From contig NC_063074.1 of assembly GCF_022605165.1 (NCBI RefSeq), positions 1,019,501 to 1,083,500 on the forward strand: a stretch of DNA of 64,000 nucleotides, read 5' to 3'. The translations under genes and the position numbers were made by a program. Shown piece by piece: positions 44,659 to 59,339 of the stretch; within the stretch, counting starts at the first letter, position 1; each line of letters opens with the position of its first letter. The notes under the pieces were generated by a model. That model saw nothing but the letters and a program-made list of their open reading frames with translations. It was not told the DNA's origin and made no database searches. The stretch is from Purpureocillium takamizusanense (taxonomy: Eukaryota; Ascomycota; Sordariomycetes; Hypocreales; Ophiocordycipitaceae).

Positions 44659-47600
44659 ATGGGCAGGCCACATACTGCGACCCTTCCCATCATCCCTCTC
44701 GCCAGAGGCACTGTCCTCCTGCCCGGTCTCGTGCAGCGAATCCCCGTCAGTTCCAGCCGCCCCGACATCCCCGCCCTCCTCGCCCACGTATACGAACGAG
44801 CCGCCGCCAAAGGCCCCGACGGCCGCATCGACGGCGTCCCCATCGCCTGCGTCCCCGTCTCCTCTCCGCTCGTTGGTCCCACCGGTCAGCTGCTTATCAA
44901 CAATGGCGAGGATGTAGACGGCTCGCAGGTTGACGAGGTCAACCCCGGCACCGCCAATAAGGATGATCTCTTTGGCTTTGGCGTGGCTGCCAAGATCATC
45001 GGCATCGATGGGCGCGGAGGCGGCGAGTTCGCGCTCCGGGTCGAGGCCACCGCTCGCGTCCGCGTTGACCATATCCTGCGAGAGCGTCCCTTCTTCGAGG
45101 GCAAGGTGACGTACTTTAGCGATGCCAGTATGTTGCAACAATGGCCACCCCCATATCCAAGCACGTGACGCTGACCACAGGTACCCTTCCTCCAGTCGAC
45201 ATAGGCGACAAGCAGCTCCAGGACCTGTTCGGTCTACTCAAACTGCGCTCCAGGGAGCTCGTCACGATCCTGCGCATCTCGTCCTTGCTTCCACGCACAA
45301 AGGGAGGACCTATGCTCTCACCGGCCATCACGAAGCGACTTGAAATGCTCATCATGAGGAGGGAGATCAAAGAGGCCGGCCTGCTCGCGGATTTCATGGC
45401 TAATCTCGTCGAGACGACACACGAAGAAAAGCTCAGCGTCTTGGCCGCCCTCGACGTCAAGGTGAGAATCACAAAAGTGGTCGAATTGCTCGAGCGACAG
45501 GTGGGAGGCATCAAGAACAACTTCAAGATCACGACCTTCACTTCCGTGCCTGTGCAGATCCTGGACCGCCTCAACGACGGGCAGTCCAAGAAACCGAATT
45601 CGATACTACAGGTGCCCGGTATGACTTTCATGCCTGGCAATGGCCAAATGCCCTCAGGCCAGGACCAAAATGATGACCAGGAGGCCAATGAGCTCGACGA
45701 ACTCAAAAAGAAGCTTCATGCCGCTCGCCTTCCCCCGGAGGTTGCCAAGGCCGTGGACAGGGAGCTGCGGCGACTTCAGAAGATGATGCCCATGAACCAG
45801 GAGTACCAGGTTACCAGAAACTGGCTCGAGACCCTGTCCGAGATCCCGTGGTCCGCCACGACGGACGACCGACTGGGGCCCGACACATTGACCCGGGCTC
45901 GCAAGCAACTCGATGACGACCACTACGGCTTGGACAAGGTCAAGAAGAGGCTGATTGAGTACCTCGCCGTGCTGCGGCTGAAGCAGTCCATCAACGACGA
46001 GGTCGACGATAAGATCCGACAAGCTGAAGCGGACGTTGGCGGTCCGGCACCTGACGACGCGACATCTAGCCCATCAGATCCTGCGGCCCCGACCGATGTA
46101 TCTGACCCTCACAGCGCCAAGCTAGAGATGCTCAAGTCCCAGCGAATGGTTGACAAGTCTCCTATCATGCTTCTTGTCGGCCCGCCCGGTGTGGGCAAGA
46201 CGAGCCTCGCCAAATCGGTCGCCACTGCCCTCGGCCGCAAGTTTCATCGAATTTCCCTCGGCGGCGTGAGAGACGAGGCCGAGATTCGCGGTCACCGGAG
46301 GACGTACGTCGCAGCTATGCCCGGCCTTATCGTTCAAGGTCTGCGCAAGGTTGGCGTCGCAAACCCCGTCTTCCTACTTGACGAGATCGACAAGATTGGC
46401 TCTGCGAGCGTACATGGCGACCCTTCTGCCGCCATGCTCGAGGTGCTCGACCCCGAGCAGAATCACACATTCCACGACCACTACGTGGGCATGCCCATTG
46501 ACCTATCCAAGATCCTCTTCATCGCCACCGCCAACAGCCTCGACACCATCCCTGCGCCCCTGCTGGATCGGATGGAAATGATTTACCTACCCGGCTACAC
46601 AACGCTCGAGAAGCGCCACATCGCCATGCAGCACCTGGTCCCGAAACAGGTCCGCGTCAATGGATTAGCCGAGGATCAGGTGGCCTTTGATCAGGACGTC
46701 GTTTCCAAGATCATCGAGTCGTACACTCGTGAATCAGGGGTTCGCAACCTGGAACGTGAGATTGGCTCCGTCTGTCGCGCCAAAGCGGTCGAGTTCGCCG
46801 AGGCCAGGGACACCGGTCGCCTAGAAATGTACCGCTCGCGTCTCACCGTAGACGACGTCGAGAGCATCTTGGGCATCGAGAAGTTTGAGGAGGAAATTGC
46901 CGAGAAGACTAGTAGGCCGGGCATAGTCACAGGTCTCGTGGCGTACAGCTCAGGCGGCAACGGGAGCATTCTGTTCATCGAGGTCGCGGACATGCCCGGC
47001 AACGGCAGGGTGCAGCTGACGGGCAAGCTGGGCGACGTGCTCAAGGAAAGCGTTGAGGTGGCCCTGACGTGGGTCAAGGCGCACTCGTTCGAGCTGGGAC
47101 TGACTGCCGAGCCTACCGTCGATATCATGAAGGACCGCAGCATTCACGTGCACTGCCCCTCGGGCGCCATTCCCAAAGACGGCCCCAGCAGCGGGATCGG
47201 CCAGGCCATCGCTCTAATCTCGCTGTTCTCTGGCAAGCCCGTCCCTCCTACTATGGCCATGACGGTAAGCTTGCCAGCCCCCGCCGCAGCCACAAGAGTC
47301 GCGGCGCAATCGTCAAGGTAGATGAACGCTAACACGCGATATAGGGTGAGATATCTCTCCGTGGCCGAGTCACCGCCGTCGGGGGCATCAAGGAGAAGCT
47401 CATCGGCGCGCTGCGGGCGGGTGTCAAGACGGTGCTATTGCCCGCGCAGAACAGAAAAGATGTCAAGGACCTCCCGCAGGAAGTCAAGGACGGCCTTCAG
47501 ATCTTCCACGTCAGGTAAGTACCAGAGCCCCCAGTCGTCAATCGCTGAGACGACCCCACGCCACCCGGAATGTCTCACGTGGCTGTTGTTGCCCGGCCTG

Positions 47601-47716
47601 GCTGTGTTCTAACGCTCATATTTGACAGTCATATTTGGGAAGCGATTCGGCTGGTCTGGCCCGACTCCCATTGGGCTGCTGACAGCAACTTTGCTGGCAT
47701 CGAGAGCCGACTGTGA
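44659..47716 (+). CDS. LONP2: Peroxisomal Lon protease (LonP2/Pln type)
   Basis: Exons 44659-45127, 45181-47264, 47345-47514 and 47629-47716 encode 936 aa, ending SRL, a type 1 peroxisomal targeting signal. There is no mitochondrial presequence. Domains in order: Lon N-terminal domain (about 8-290, [16 protein letters not shown]), helical linker, AAA+ module with Walker A GPPGVGKT at about 490 and Walker [10 protein letters not shown], and a C-terminal serine-lysine protease. The Ser lies in PKDGPSSG (S826), and the Lys is in VGGIKEK, encoded across the small third exon. The enzyme degrades unfolded or oxidised matrix proteins in peroxisomes with ATP. The last exon is only 88 nt but carries the targeting signal. 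Intron 1 is 53 nt. Confidence 0.96.
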
Positions 47717-48840
47717 GCGAAGCCTCGGTCGGCGGTCGACTGATACGGTCGGTCTTCGCGCAGAGTCACGAGGCGAGCATGCAGGACCAGAGACGGGCAA
47801 CTACACGCCGCGCAGGGGGGGGCGAGGTGGGAGATGGGGAAGCCCGTCTCGGCGAAGGGGGAGATGCATCTCATTTCGGTGGTGGGCGTGAGTCTTCACG
47901 GATCATGCGCGTGCACCACCGGCGAGAGAAATTATTGTTGTCGAGATGAGTGTCTGTATACATGATGTTGAGACCAGAGCTGGACTGAACGGTCACGGCT
48001 TCTGTCTCTTTTCCTTTTCCCAGCATCTCACGGTCCAATTAGGCGTCTCACATGACGCGCCACCACCGCGGTTGGCATACATACAGGTCGGCAAATCTGC
48101 ATATCATGCGCTGTGCGAGCCTCACACGGCATGCGGGCGCTGGATCAAGCGAGTTGCCACCACAACCTAGTACCACCAAATTCTCTCTCTCTTTCTCTGT
48201 CTCTCCCCGCTCTCTCTCCTACTCTGTCCCTCTTTCTCCCACCTTCTCTGTCTCTCTCGCTGTCTCTCCCTGCGGTTATAACAACACCAGGTATTGCCAA
48301 GCAAGGAGGGCCGTGCAGCTTCTGTCCGTGACAGAGCCGATACCAGCTCGCTAGGTAGCTATGCATGTGGTACCACCACTACGTACTTCGTACGTATGTA
48401 CTAGGATCGTGCAGCTCGCATGCGCGCATGAGCGGCTGAGAACGTCTACATACTAACTTGCGTCCTTGAACGCCTCTTGCTTGGGAGGGGGCAAGGCACG
48501 CACGACGCACGGATATCCCTCCGCGTGGGCTCAAAAAGGTTGCCGACGCGCCTCTCAGCTTCTTCCATTAGCTTGGATTGTGTTGGTGACGCCGCCCGTC
48601 GCCGCGCCGGGGCGTCCGAAGGGGGCCGGGGGGGGCGGCGCATCATTATTATTGTCCGCCTCGTTCCGATTGCCCCGTCGCCCGCGTTCTTCTCTTATTA
48701 TAATGGTACGCATGTATGTACGTACGAGTATGGATGGGGCCGACCCTTGATGACCACCCAAGATGAGCACAAGATGAGGGAGTCATGCGAGCAGGCGAGG
48801 CGCATTGACCCGGCGATTAGCGAGGCGGGAATGGCTTTGT

Positions 48841-48896
48841 GCGACCGGCCGGCCGACCGACCGACCGACAAGACAGACAGACAGACAGACAGACGC
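48841..48896 (+). repeat. CCGA and GACA tetranucleotide repeats
   Basis: CCGACCGACCGACCGACA runs into GACAGACAGACAGACAGACAGACG. It is a compound simple repeat in the gene desert. Confidence 0.8.
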
Positions 48897-51582
48897 AAGG
48901 CCCCGGAAATGGGGTGGGGCGTGTGGGCGTCTCTAGATGCAGGTGGCGATGGGCTGTCTCACGGGCCGCCTGCCATCGCAGCCGCCGCCGTGGCCATCGA
49001 GGCCATTGCCGGTGGGGGGCTTGCTTGGGTGCTGCTGCTGCCGGCAGGCACTGATGCTGCTGTGGGGGCTTGCTGCGATGAGGCTCGCGAGTACTTTGTA
49101 CGGAAACAGAGAGACCACACACGCCCGTACTGTATCGGGGTATGACATGGCCTGTGGCAATATAATGGCCGGCAATGGAGACGGGGGGCAACTTTGATGT
49201 CGGGGCGGGGACGAGAGGGAAGGGGAGTCCTGGCTTGCATGACTGATGTTTCTTCTGGGCTGGCTGGCTGGCTGGCTATCTGCCGCGGGTACTTGGTCGG
49301 TTTGCCTTGAAATTTTGAGTTGAGCAATATTGTTTACTTGGGAATCCGTTGTCCATTATACATGTCACGCCCGCCGTGGCCTGTCTCGTTCATGCAATTA
49401 CGGGCACCAAGCGGCCTGGCATGACATGGGAGATCGGCAGTCCTTCGGCCCCGCATTGGGGGGGAGGGACTGGGATCGCAATTCGTTTCCTTGGTCATGG
49501 TTCAAGGGGTGTCGTCTCTTGTGGTGGTCGTGGTGGTCGTGGCGGCCACCGTGGCGTCTGCGTGAGTTTCCCGACCAGATTCTCCGCTTGGAAACGCCAA
49601 AACGCCCCGTGATGGGCCGCGGGGGGTCGGTTCCGTCCCGGCGGGACGCAAAACGCGTTGCCTGACGTGTGACGAGGTGGCAGTGGCACCCAAGGCCGGT
49701 GGCCACTGTCATCTTCAGCTCTGCAAGGGTCCGAATGGTGACAGCCATGGCCACGGCGAAGAGAAAGACGAGAACCACATCGGAGGGCTTGGGGCCACAA
49801 GTTTCGTCCGTCCGTGCCGGGCCCTTGGTCGCTACTCCTCCTCGTGCCTTTGTGGAGCGACGGGCGGCCGCGCGCGCGCCTGGAGAACACGGAGACTTGC
49901 ACCTTTAACACCCGCTGCCAGGACGGGCGCGATCTTGGCGGCCGGACGGCGAGGGCAAACGGCCACGCAGTCGATGGGCTCGTTTGTCCTGGGAGGCCAT
50001 CGGGGACTCACGGGCCGGCGCTGCGGGAGCTTCGCCCGAGCGCAATAACATGGTATGCATTTCTAGGGCGCGCGGGTCAAGGCAGTCAGATCGACCCCTT
50101 TTTGCCCAGGAGCTGCTGCCGAGTTGGTAATATTTGTCGCATGTCGAGGCCCAACATGCTACCCCAGACCTGTACCAACTCACGCCTCCTCATGGAGAGT
50201 TGCGCAAGTAGACGGACGCAACCATCCTTCGGTGCCCTAATAATAAAGGGGCAAGCAAGGCTGGATAATTGCAGTGGGATGGGGAGAGGCCTAGGAAGCA
50301 GGCGAGAACCTGCACATGAAAGCTGGCTGAGCATTGATCTCCACCAGCTAGGCCCGAAAGCAAAGGAGATAAGAACCAGGTGTCGGCACCGGATATGATG
50401 CCAGGGTTCTGTCTGCGGTTATGCGCAATTGGATTCCGTGTCCGCTGCCAGCGTCGGAGACAGGTACAGCACATCACAGCACAGCACAGTACAGTACAAT
50501 GCGGTCCAGTCCAGTCGAGTAGTACGTACATATGAAGGAGGTGTGAGTGCAGCTCATGCGACCGGTTGGTGATGCTGTTGGTCCGGCCGGCAGGGCGCGA
50601 GGACTTGCTGCTGCCTTCTTGCGCCTACTCCACCAAGTCGGATGTGTCGAAACCTTGTAAAGCCCGCGCCGCGCCGCCCAAGTCCCACGCATCTGTTGCG
50701 AGCATGGATGCTTTGGCACGGGACCGGGAGGGGGGCCCCGGGGGGGGGGGGTCTGCCAACAGCCGAGACCCGGGCAGCGCCCCCGGTGACCTTGCCTGAG
50801 AGGCATGGTTAAACCGTCTTGACCCGTCGACCACGAGTCGGGAGCGGGCGAGTCTCGCGACGACGAATTGGCATCTATGGCGCGGTGCCGGATCGCGAGG
50901 CGCGGTCCGAAGAGGCCGGAAGGACTCCAAATCGGCTCGGTAGGCGCTCAAGATCGCCTGATGCGACAGATGCGTTGGACCGGAAATATTCATCGAGCTC
51001 CGCTGGCCGAGGGCACCATTTGGGAGGACGCGATCCTGTCCCTGGCCGTGTGACGTGCCTCGCAGCCTTCGTATCCACCCTGTACAATGCGCGAGGCGAG
51101 AGAAACAAGGAGCGGCTTGGCAGAGAAGTTGCCCCGTTGTGTGGGCGACAGAGACGCGTGTCTGTGTGTGCCATGTCATGTCATGGATCGCTTCCAGGGC
51201 GCAAACTCAACACCAGCCAGACACGACGCTCGCCCACTCCGTTGGCATCGCGTGGCGGCCGTCTGCGGCGTTCCCGGCTCGCAAAGGCGAAGAGCGAGGC
51301 GTACAAAGTGCCCGTGGCCTGTCTGTCCGCCCGTTCGTCTGTCTGTCTGTCCAGCTCTCTCTCTGCATATCCATACTATGTATTTTGTACGCACAGAGGT
51401 AGGATGCATGCGCCGATGGTGGTTTTTTTTTGCAGCTGGCGCGCCCTGCCTCGCCGGCATGCCGGCGCCATGGCACTCGCTTGATCGCACCGGCTGCCAA
51501 CTACTGTGACCCGAACCCTCGTCGACCCTAGGGAGGGCGGGTGACTGGTGTTGCATGCGGGCGAAAAGTGCCACCGCAAAGT

Positions 51583-51606
51583 CGGGCTGGGCTGGGCTGG
51601 GCTGGC
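51583..51606 (+). repeat. GGGCT pentanucleotide repeat
   Basis: Four to five copies of GGGCT in tandem in the gene desert. Confidence 0.75.
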
Positions 51607-54600
51607 AGAGATAGTATCTTGCCTGGGCCCATCTGCCCTGCCTATGTTGACAACATAATAACCGTGGCTGGCTTCGTTCGAGACTGGGGGTCCGAGGGGC
51701 ATGAGGCGTGGCCCGGTTCGGAAAGACGGAAGCCCAACCGCCTCGACGACGGGCACGCAAACGTCGCCGCGCGACCCATGCCGCCCGGAGATTTAGCCCA
51801 TCAATAATGCTCCGTAGTCCTTCGGTCGTCGCTCGAGGGTGTCCTGCCTGGCCCATTCAGCCCTTGCTTGACTCCCATTTGCATTCTCATCCAGGAATCC
51901 CTCCCTCACCTGGCGGGCGCTCTGCTACTACTCCCTCATCCACCTCCCCTATACGGCAGATTGCAGGCCCTCCCGCCTAGGTAACAAGTTGGGTCGAGAA
52001 TGGATCCACCGCCTGGCCATGCCTGTCCCATCTGTCAATCATGTGCTATGGCAGTGTGGGCACGCGCAGCACAGAGGTGGTGTCGCATGTTGCTTGCCGC
52101 GAATTGATTCCTGGCCCGCGCCCGGCTGTTGGTGTCGGCCGTTTCCCATTCGCAATCGACCAACATCCCGGTCTGGCCTCCTGTCAGATGTCGCGAGAGT
52201 TAGAGTGGTGTGCCTTCTATCGGCTGCATGCAAAGGCAGCCGCCAAACGACATGCATATATGCTTCTCGCTGCTGTTGAGGCCGGCGTCTCCGCGAGCAA
52301 TGCGTCGACTATGATCGAACTACCTGCGAGCCGGCGCCGCCTCTGAATCAGACGGGTGCAACGGCCAGCTCATGCCCCAAAAGACGAGGCTGACACTGAA
52401 CCGGCCCAACAACACATCCTCAAGCCTACGGGCTGCGAGCGTTCTGGCACGTGTACCGTAGCAAACCGTACTTCGTACGTGTATATATGGAATCCGACAA
52501 TGCCTCCACGTGGTCCACGCGGCATGAGACCGTTCCTTATTTCCCGGAAGCGAATCCATGTCGGTGCTTGAATCAGAAGTACAAAGCCGCAGGGCAGTAC
52601 ATGACCGTGTTGCTGGCCGTTGGCCATTGCTTGTGACATCCTGGACCCCGTTTCAGACGGGGCCTTGTCGGCTTTCTCCATCGTCATTGGCGCCTTTAGT
52701 TCCGTTTCGAATACCTTGATGCCCACGGAATGACGCCGAGCAAGCGGAGGGCGAGATGGTAGTTGCGGCCCTCACATGACACAAGCACTGGCGTACGGCG
52801 TACCCTCAATGATGGGCAAGGTTTGGGCCCTGGCTCATTGTGGTGCCAAGCCAATGACCTTGCCCCTGTGAACTGATGCGCCCCGTGCTTGGCTCGCCAA
52901 AGCTTCATCGTCAGCCTTTCCATCGGCCTCGGCCACTGCGGGACTTGTTACGGCATTGGGGAATCGTGAAAGGCAGGGCAGCAAGCCAAAGGGGGGTGGG
53001 AGGCGGGAGGCTTCGCGACTTCCTCACCTTGAATTGCTCGACTTGGGAGAACTGCATGACTGCACGAATGTACCTTCTTAGAATTGATTGCAGGCGCGAA
53101 ATCCGCCGCCGATTAGTCCGCCTGCATTATTGATGCCGGCCCTGGCACTTTCTGTCCTATGTCGTCTATCCGGAGTACCTAGGGAGCAGGCATGAAGCGC
53201 AGAAAGCCGATATCTCCTTTCGCCGAGAAATGCAGAGGTTCAGTGATGCGCCAACGCCTCGAGTTGGTGTTGGACGAGACACGCAAGTGAAGACGGCCCA
53301 ACTCCAAAATCCTGCATGGTACGCCAACAAAAGGACTCTCAATTCTTTCCTCGTTCGAGCCCAATGCTAGGTGATGCTGACTCGTTTGCGGCCGTGATGA
53401 AGTTGCGAGCAGGGTAGAGCTGCGAGTTGCGCACTGGTGTGGTCCATTTCTCTCCCTGGAACCCAAATCGGGAGGTGTATGCCAATATTTCTTGTAGGTC
53501 AGACCTCCGTCAACCAAAATATCGCGTGAGGCCCCTAGCGAGAGACGTGCGTGTAGGACAACACGGTCCTGACGTGGGCTCAACGGCCATGCCGGTGCCT
53601 CGCAACCCAAAGCAGAGGCTTGGCACCCTGGCTAATCCAGATCTATGCAGCGGTTAGGACGTACCATGTACAGTAACTATGCCTCTCTCTTCTTTCTAAA
53701 GGGTGGGGCGGGGAGGGCGGGAGGGGGGGGCGCTGCTGACGATTTTGTCTGATCAAAATGACAATATGCGCAACTCGGCGGGCAATCTTGTCTCAGCGCC
53801 AGCCCTCACCGTCTTCAAGGTTCACACATCATCGGCTGCTACTGTCGTTTGATGTGGGCCTTACTTGCCGCCCCAATGGCAGTTTGCCCGGCCACGATGA
53901 GCTAGGTAGTAGTAGTAGTAGTATGCGAATTTTGTCGGTCCGCCCTTGCACGGTGAGCGGCAAACTAATGGCGCCAGACCTTACGAGAGACAGCATCCAT
54001 TCGTTTCAGGCCACGGACCCCTTTCGAAGATTTGCATGGCTATTGTCTTTGCTGGGGTCCTCCGCGCAGTTCGGCAACGGCGATAGAGATGGAGGAGGAT
54101 AAGCCAGAACCACCGACATTGGGAGGGGGTGATCAGCTGGGTCCCACTGGCGTACAAACTCAAATGGAGCGTGCTCGGGCTGTCTGCTGCGCTGGCGCCA
54201 CATGGCCCATTGCCCGTACCCAGATAGTCGAGTTGAGCACCTGTTGCGGCGCTTGATGTGCGAGGTCGACCGCTGGAGTTTGAGTGATCGAGTGACGCGG
54301 CGGCACAAGTCAGTGGGGATAGGACAAGCTTGCTGTCTGCACTTGAAAGCGCGGTATTGAGGCCCTCACGCTAGGGTGGCGAAGGTTAGTGAGAGAGATG
54401 GCGATTGCAAAGGAAGAGGAGCGTTGCGTGCGTGGTACGAAATGATGAGCCTACGATCGAGCATGGCCGGCTTTTCCCCTCGAGGACATGCGCAGTTCTT
54501 GCGTACTAAAGGTACAGTATACTTCGTGCAAGGTAAGGAAGGTATAGTACGGTAGGAAGGGCTCCAAGACCGACCGACGTACCTTCCCTATAAGTTACGC

Positions 54601-57600
54601 AGGTGGTGCAGGCACGAGCATACTGGGTACTAAAGTACCTACTAGGATACTTACTAGGTATTTGGGTGCTGCTGTACCTTGGACAACGGGCTTGTCTGGT
54701 TAAAGTGCCTTGTATACAGGTACCTACAGTTTCGTTTGTGTACCTTACCTTAGTACCTCATCATTGTGCAGCAAGGGCGTGTGGTGGCCTCGAGCCTGGA
54801 GACTACTATACCTAGAGGTAGTTGACCAGGTGCGTGCAGGTCAAAATGCATGGAGGTTGCCAGAGCAAGCGGGTGCGAGAAGGTGTAATTCGTAAGTGCA
54901 ATTGTACTGTATACAAAGTACACAAGCTCAAATTGGAAAGAAAGTGCGCTGGTGAGCAGCAGCCATGACGGCAGGTGCGCCGCGACGGTGTCACGGGAGC
55001 AGTGGAGGGAGCAGGACCCTGCAGGCTGCACCCCTGCGCCCACTTTCTGCCCCACGATCATGTTCAACTTCATGTGCCGCGACCTGCGACGTCCATGTCC
55101 ATCCTCTGCGGGCTCCAAGGCCCGACTGGACCCAAGAAAGACGAGTGGTGGTGCACCGGCAGAGCGACGACACACCGCCAGCCAGACGCGGGCTTGTACT
55201 TGTTTGTGTGTGGACAGACGCGCCGCTCTACCCTGCCGGACCACGCTAACACTCAATAGCTTGCTTCCTCCCACGTGCTGATCTTCCCTTGGCTGTCGGT
55301 GTGGCAGTTGAGTTCCAGGACGTCCCGAGCGACCGATGCCAGCCCACTTTCGCTGCAGCTGCTTTGCATTGGCAAGGCAGGGCACGGCTGTCGGGCTCGC
55401 AGTGCGAGTGTGGTGGCCTCGATGCACGGCAGCAGCTGCGACAGCTGTGAAGGAAATGCATCCTCGCATCAAATTGAACGACGCTGGACACAATCGCCGA
55501 CAGCCTCGACGCGCGCAAGAGCACCATCACGGTCCTCTCGTCCATTACACCATGAGCATCTCGCAGGATAACAGGACGACCGCTGGATACCACAGAACCT
55601 GGTGTGTCCTGCATTGCTCTCGTACACGCCGTTCAAATCGGCGTAGCATTCCCCCCCACTGGCGCTTTGTCGGAGGCATGGAGGCCGGGGGAGCCTCAGG
55701 TGGGCCGACCTTAATGCACCGGGTCTGATGGCCCCGCGAAAACACCAGCAACCCTGCGCCCAGGTCCCGGAACGGGATGGTACCGTTGCATCGTGGCCAC
55801 TCTGGTCAGTCGCCGGCGGCCCGGCAAGGCTTGCTGATCTGCCCGCCATGCACCTGGTGGTGCATTCACGAGTCGTACACGGCTGCAAAAAGCTTGTTTC
55901 GGGTCGAGCGCTTGGAGGCACGAACCCCGTTGGGAGGCTGGAGCTGGTACACAGCTGCGGGGATGCGGAACCGCAATCGAAACGATGCTCTCCTCTCCCT
56001 GCGGCAAACCTGCACCTCGCGCCGCCGCCACGCGAATCGTTTACCGCCTCTGGTCGCTTGTTGGTCCGCGTCACAGAAGGATGGCCTTGGAATATTAGTG
56101 TGTCCTACGTCCGTCGATCTCACATCTTCATCTCTCAAGGCGCATGTCCTTCGTCAACCGAGTTGGTCAGAAGTCCGTGTTGGCCGACAATGTCATGCCA
56201 ATAAGCATCCCAGCCGGAAGTGGGTTCTCAGGCCCGACCAAACAGAGCCACCTTATCCTATCTTGATGGATGCAGGTGGCAACTGCCCATCTGGCCGTGT
56301 TCATGGATTCGCATCCAGCGCTGCAAAGAACAGCACCACCTTTCAGAGCCGGTATGCGCCCGTCCAGGAGGCGGGGGGGGGGACAAAGTGGCCACCGCAA
56401 TAACAGCGCAAGCGGTAATTACCCGTACACGTACTCGTACAGTAACTTGGCATACACGCTGGTAGGTATTGTACCCTTTGTGCGGCAACCAGGCAAATCA
56501 AACAAGGGCATGCAAGGTCCCGAGATCTCCATCACCTGCTTTGCCGCCCAGCGATCGCGAGCCGGCGGACTTCGCGGGCGGGAATTTCCGCGAGCAATGC
56601 GGCAAGCCCATGGCGGGTGCTTTATGGCCGTCTGTGAGATCGATCAGCAAGGACCGATAGTGGTTGGACGAAAGCTACTATAGCGCATGGGCGGCAAAGC
56701 AGCGATGCCGACGAGGATGACTTCCTCTGGCTCCCCTTGTAACTAAGGCACCTGTCAAGGTCGTGTCGACCTGCCCATGGATGGCTTGGGCGATCTGCAA
56801 CCAAAACTTTTGGCGAGGAGCAGGAATCTCCGGCCCCCAAGGGCAGGTGCTCCAGGCGCGAAATCCCTGCACCATAATCTGCGTGATGCCCTGCTCGCCA
56901 CGGGGCGACTGGGGGCTGCACGCAAGGATCGCGCCAGGCTACGACCACCCGCGGACCACAAGTTGGCCTGTTCGCCGACCCCGTCGGGCCCTCACACTCT
57001 GGGACGGCACGCCGGATCTCTGGAGGCGAGTGGATCTTGGGTTCCCGTGGTCGGGGCCGCCGTTGGTGCGGCACGCTGCCGACCTCGAGAGTGGCCTTGG
57101 TGCCTCGCCTTGGACAGGGAGAGCCTGGCTGGCCTGGATCCCAGCCTGGGTGAGAGCGCGCCTTGTGGGATCGTCACGTAGGTACATGGCACGCTGCAAG
57201 GTTGGCCGATGGAACTCGTTTGCCCTGCAGCACGCCAATGCCTGCCTGTTGAGAACGAACTGCGCCCGGTCTGCTCTGCCGTCTCGAGAATCCTTCACCA
57301 TGCAACCCACCCTCGTCGTCGCCTTACCTGCCTGGCATGGCCTCCCTGGGTCTAAAATCGCCCACCACACCGGCCGGACATCTTGAGCGGCACGCTCCAC
57401 ACAATTGCCGCTCTGCTGGCGTTGTGATCTGCAGCGGGTAGTGATCTGTCGCCTGTACGGACCGCGCGCGATGCAAGGCGTTGGCGCATCCTCACTAATG
57501 CGGCGTTCCCGCGCGAGGCATTGCGAGACGTGCGCCTCAAGCCCGGCAGGCACGTCGCCATTCGTGGTCAACTCTACGACGGTCGGCCCCCGGCGTGGAC

Positions 57601-59339
57601 GAGTTCGCCATGGACGACACGAAGCTGATTGAGGAAGCCAACGACTGACGCTGAGGTATTCGCCAAACGCCGCCACGCGACCCGGGTTCTCGCTGCGCGC
57701 ACCTATGCGGTCCCCGTAGAGGGCGAGCGATGGACTGACTGGGCTTGCAGTCTCAGAGAACGTGCGCACATAATAAGCCAAGCCAGAGCCAGCCGGGACA
57801 GCATGGGGGCCACGAGCGGCAATGCGGTCTTCCCTCGGGAAGCAGACCGTGGACGTGTTAGATCGCCCGCGACCAGCTCACTAACTACTTCAGGCTCGAT
57901 CAGAGAACATGGGCGACCCGGTTCCTGACGAAACCCTTTGATAGGCTTTTTTTTTCAACAGCATCGCCAGCCTTCGTCAGCTACCGACTTGCACAAGCAG
58001 TAACTAGCCTCTACGCCAACGGTGCACGGCAAACCCCGTTAGGCCAAGCAGGGTTCTTCTGTCTGCACTCGTGTGCCTCTGACGGAGTCGAAGGGCCGTC
58101 CATGCTTCTGGGTTGGTCCCGCGGACGCTATTGTCTGCGGCCTATGACGCTGGCAGTCTGGCACATTGAACAAGTCCACAAGCAACCACCAGCTCCCTCA
58201 CTGTGAGAAGGGCCTGGTTTGCCATGGTTTGTCCATCTCGCAAAGCCAGATACCAGGCAGGGCCGCTCCCACCGTCATCGGCGTGCCCCAATCTTTGTCA
58301 TCCCCACCAACGACAAGCTATCCTAGCAACGATTGAAACCATCTTCAAAACGGTTAGGCCGTACTGGGGCGTCCACCAACGACGACCTTGCCTGGTCGGC
58401 GTCGTTTCGTCCTGTCCGGCACAAGATTGCCAGGCCCGCCTGCCGGTGACTTTGCGGTGCCCTCCAACAGGGGGCCCTGTGGCTGTCGAGCCGGCGATGG
58501 TGTGCCTGGAGCAACATTCCTTTTTCCCGAGGCCGAGCCGTTACGTGGGTGCAGGCGACCGCCTGGGTGTGCTTGTGTGTGTGTGCCTGAGTCGAGTGAC
58601 ATCTGAGATGTCTGAAGCTTATGGGTTGTCGACTGGCCCTCAGGCCCCCGTCCTTTCATCAACGAAAGGAGGAACAACAAGTCGACAGCCAACGGCGTGG
58701 GCTTCACATAACATTGCGACATCGCCAACATGCAAGGAGGACGTGCACAGCGAAAAGCCACACTTGGGTGCCCGTACCCTCACGCACGTGCGGGCACGGG
58801 CACTATTTAAGCGCGAGGTTCCCATTCCAGAACCGGGGGCGGGCGAAGACGTCGGCGAGGATTCCCTTGGAAGAGAAGCGACTGTCTGCCTGCGCGTTGG
58901 CAGTAGCCTCCGCACAGAGCGCGGCCCTTGTCCTCGCCGCCGATGCAAGAAACAGACGAGCCCCGAGACAGCACGGCGCCAACCGGTCGACTTTGCCGAT
59001 TCCTCCAATCATGACGTCTTCCAGAAACCGTTCCCGGCCCAAACATCTGGCTCTCCCCTCCACTCGCACGTTAGCCTCGAATGGCTCTCGTGGGCAGCCC
59101 GCTCCATAATAGTGGTGTTGTACCTCGTGCGTAGGTATCCAGAGTCGTTCGACACCCCTGCCATCTGCCCACCCCCCAAACTCTCGTCTCGACCAGCATT
59201 CGTGAAGTGCTCCGTCTTGCCCGGCCCCCCTGACGCGGTCTTTGTCCATTGTACACAGTTCGTACAGGCCTCGACGCCGAGCTACTTTGCGCGATCGGTC
59301 TCCGATTACCGAAAACTGACACTACGTCTAACGTGTTAG

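Noticed and set aside
58203..59339. 378-codon open frame on the + strand
   Set aside because: Composition is Pro/Arg/Ser/Cys-mixed with no domain, no hydrophobic core pattern and no splice logic; long open frames are expected by chance in this GC-rich desert.
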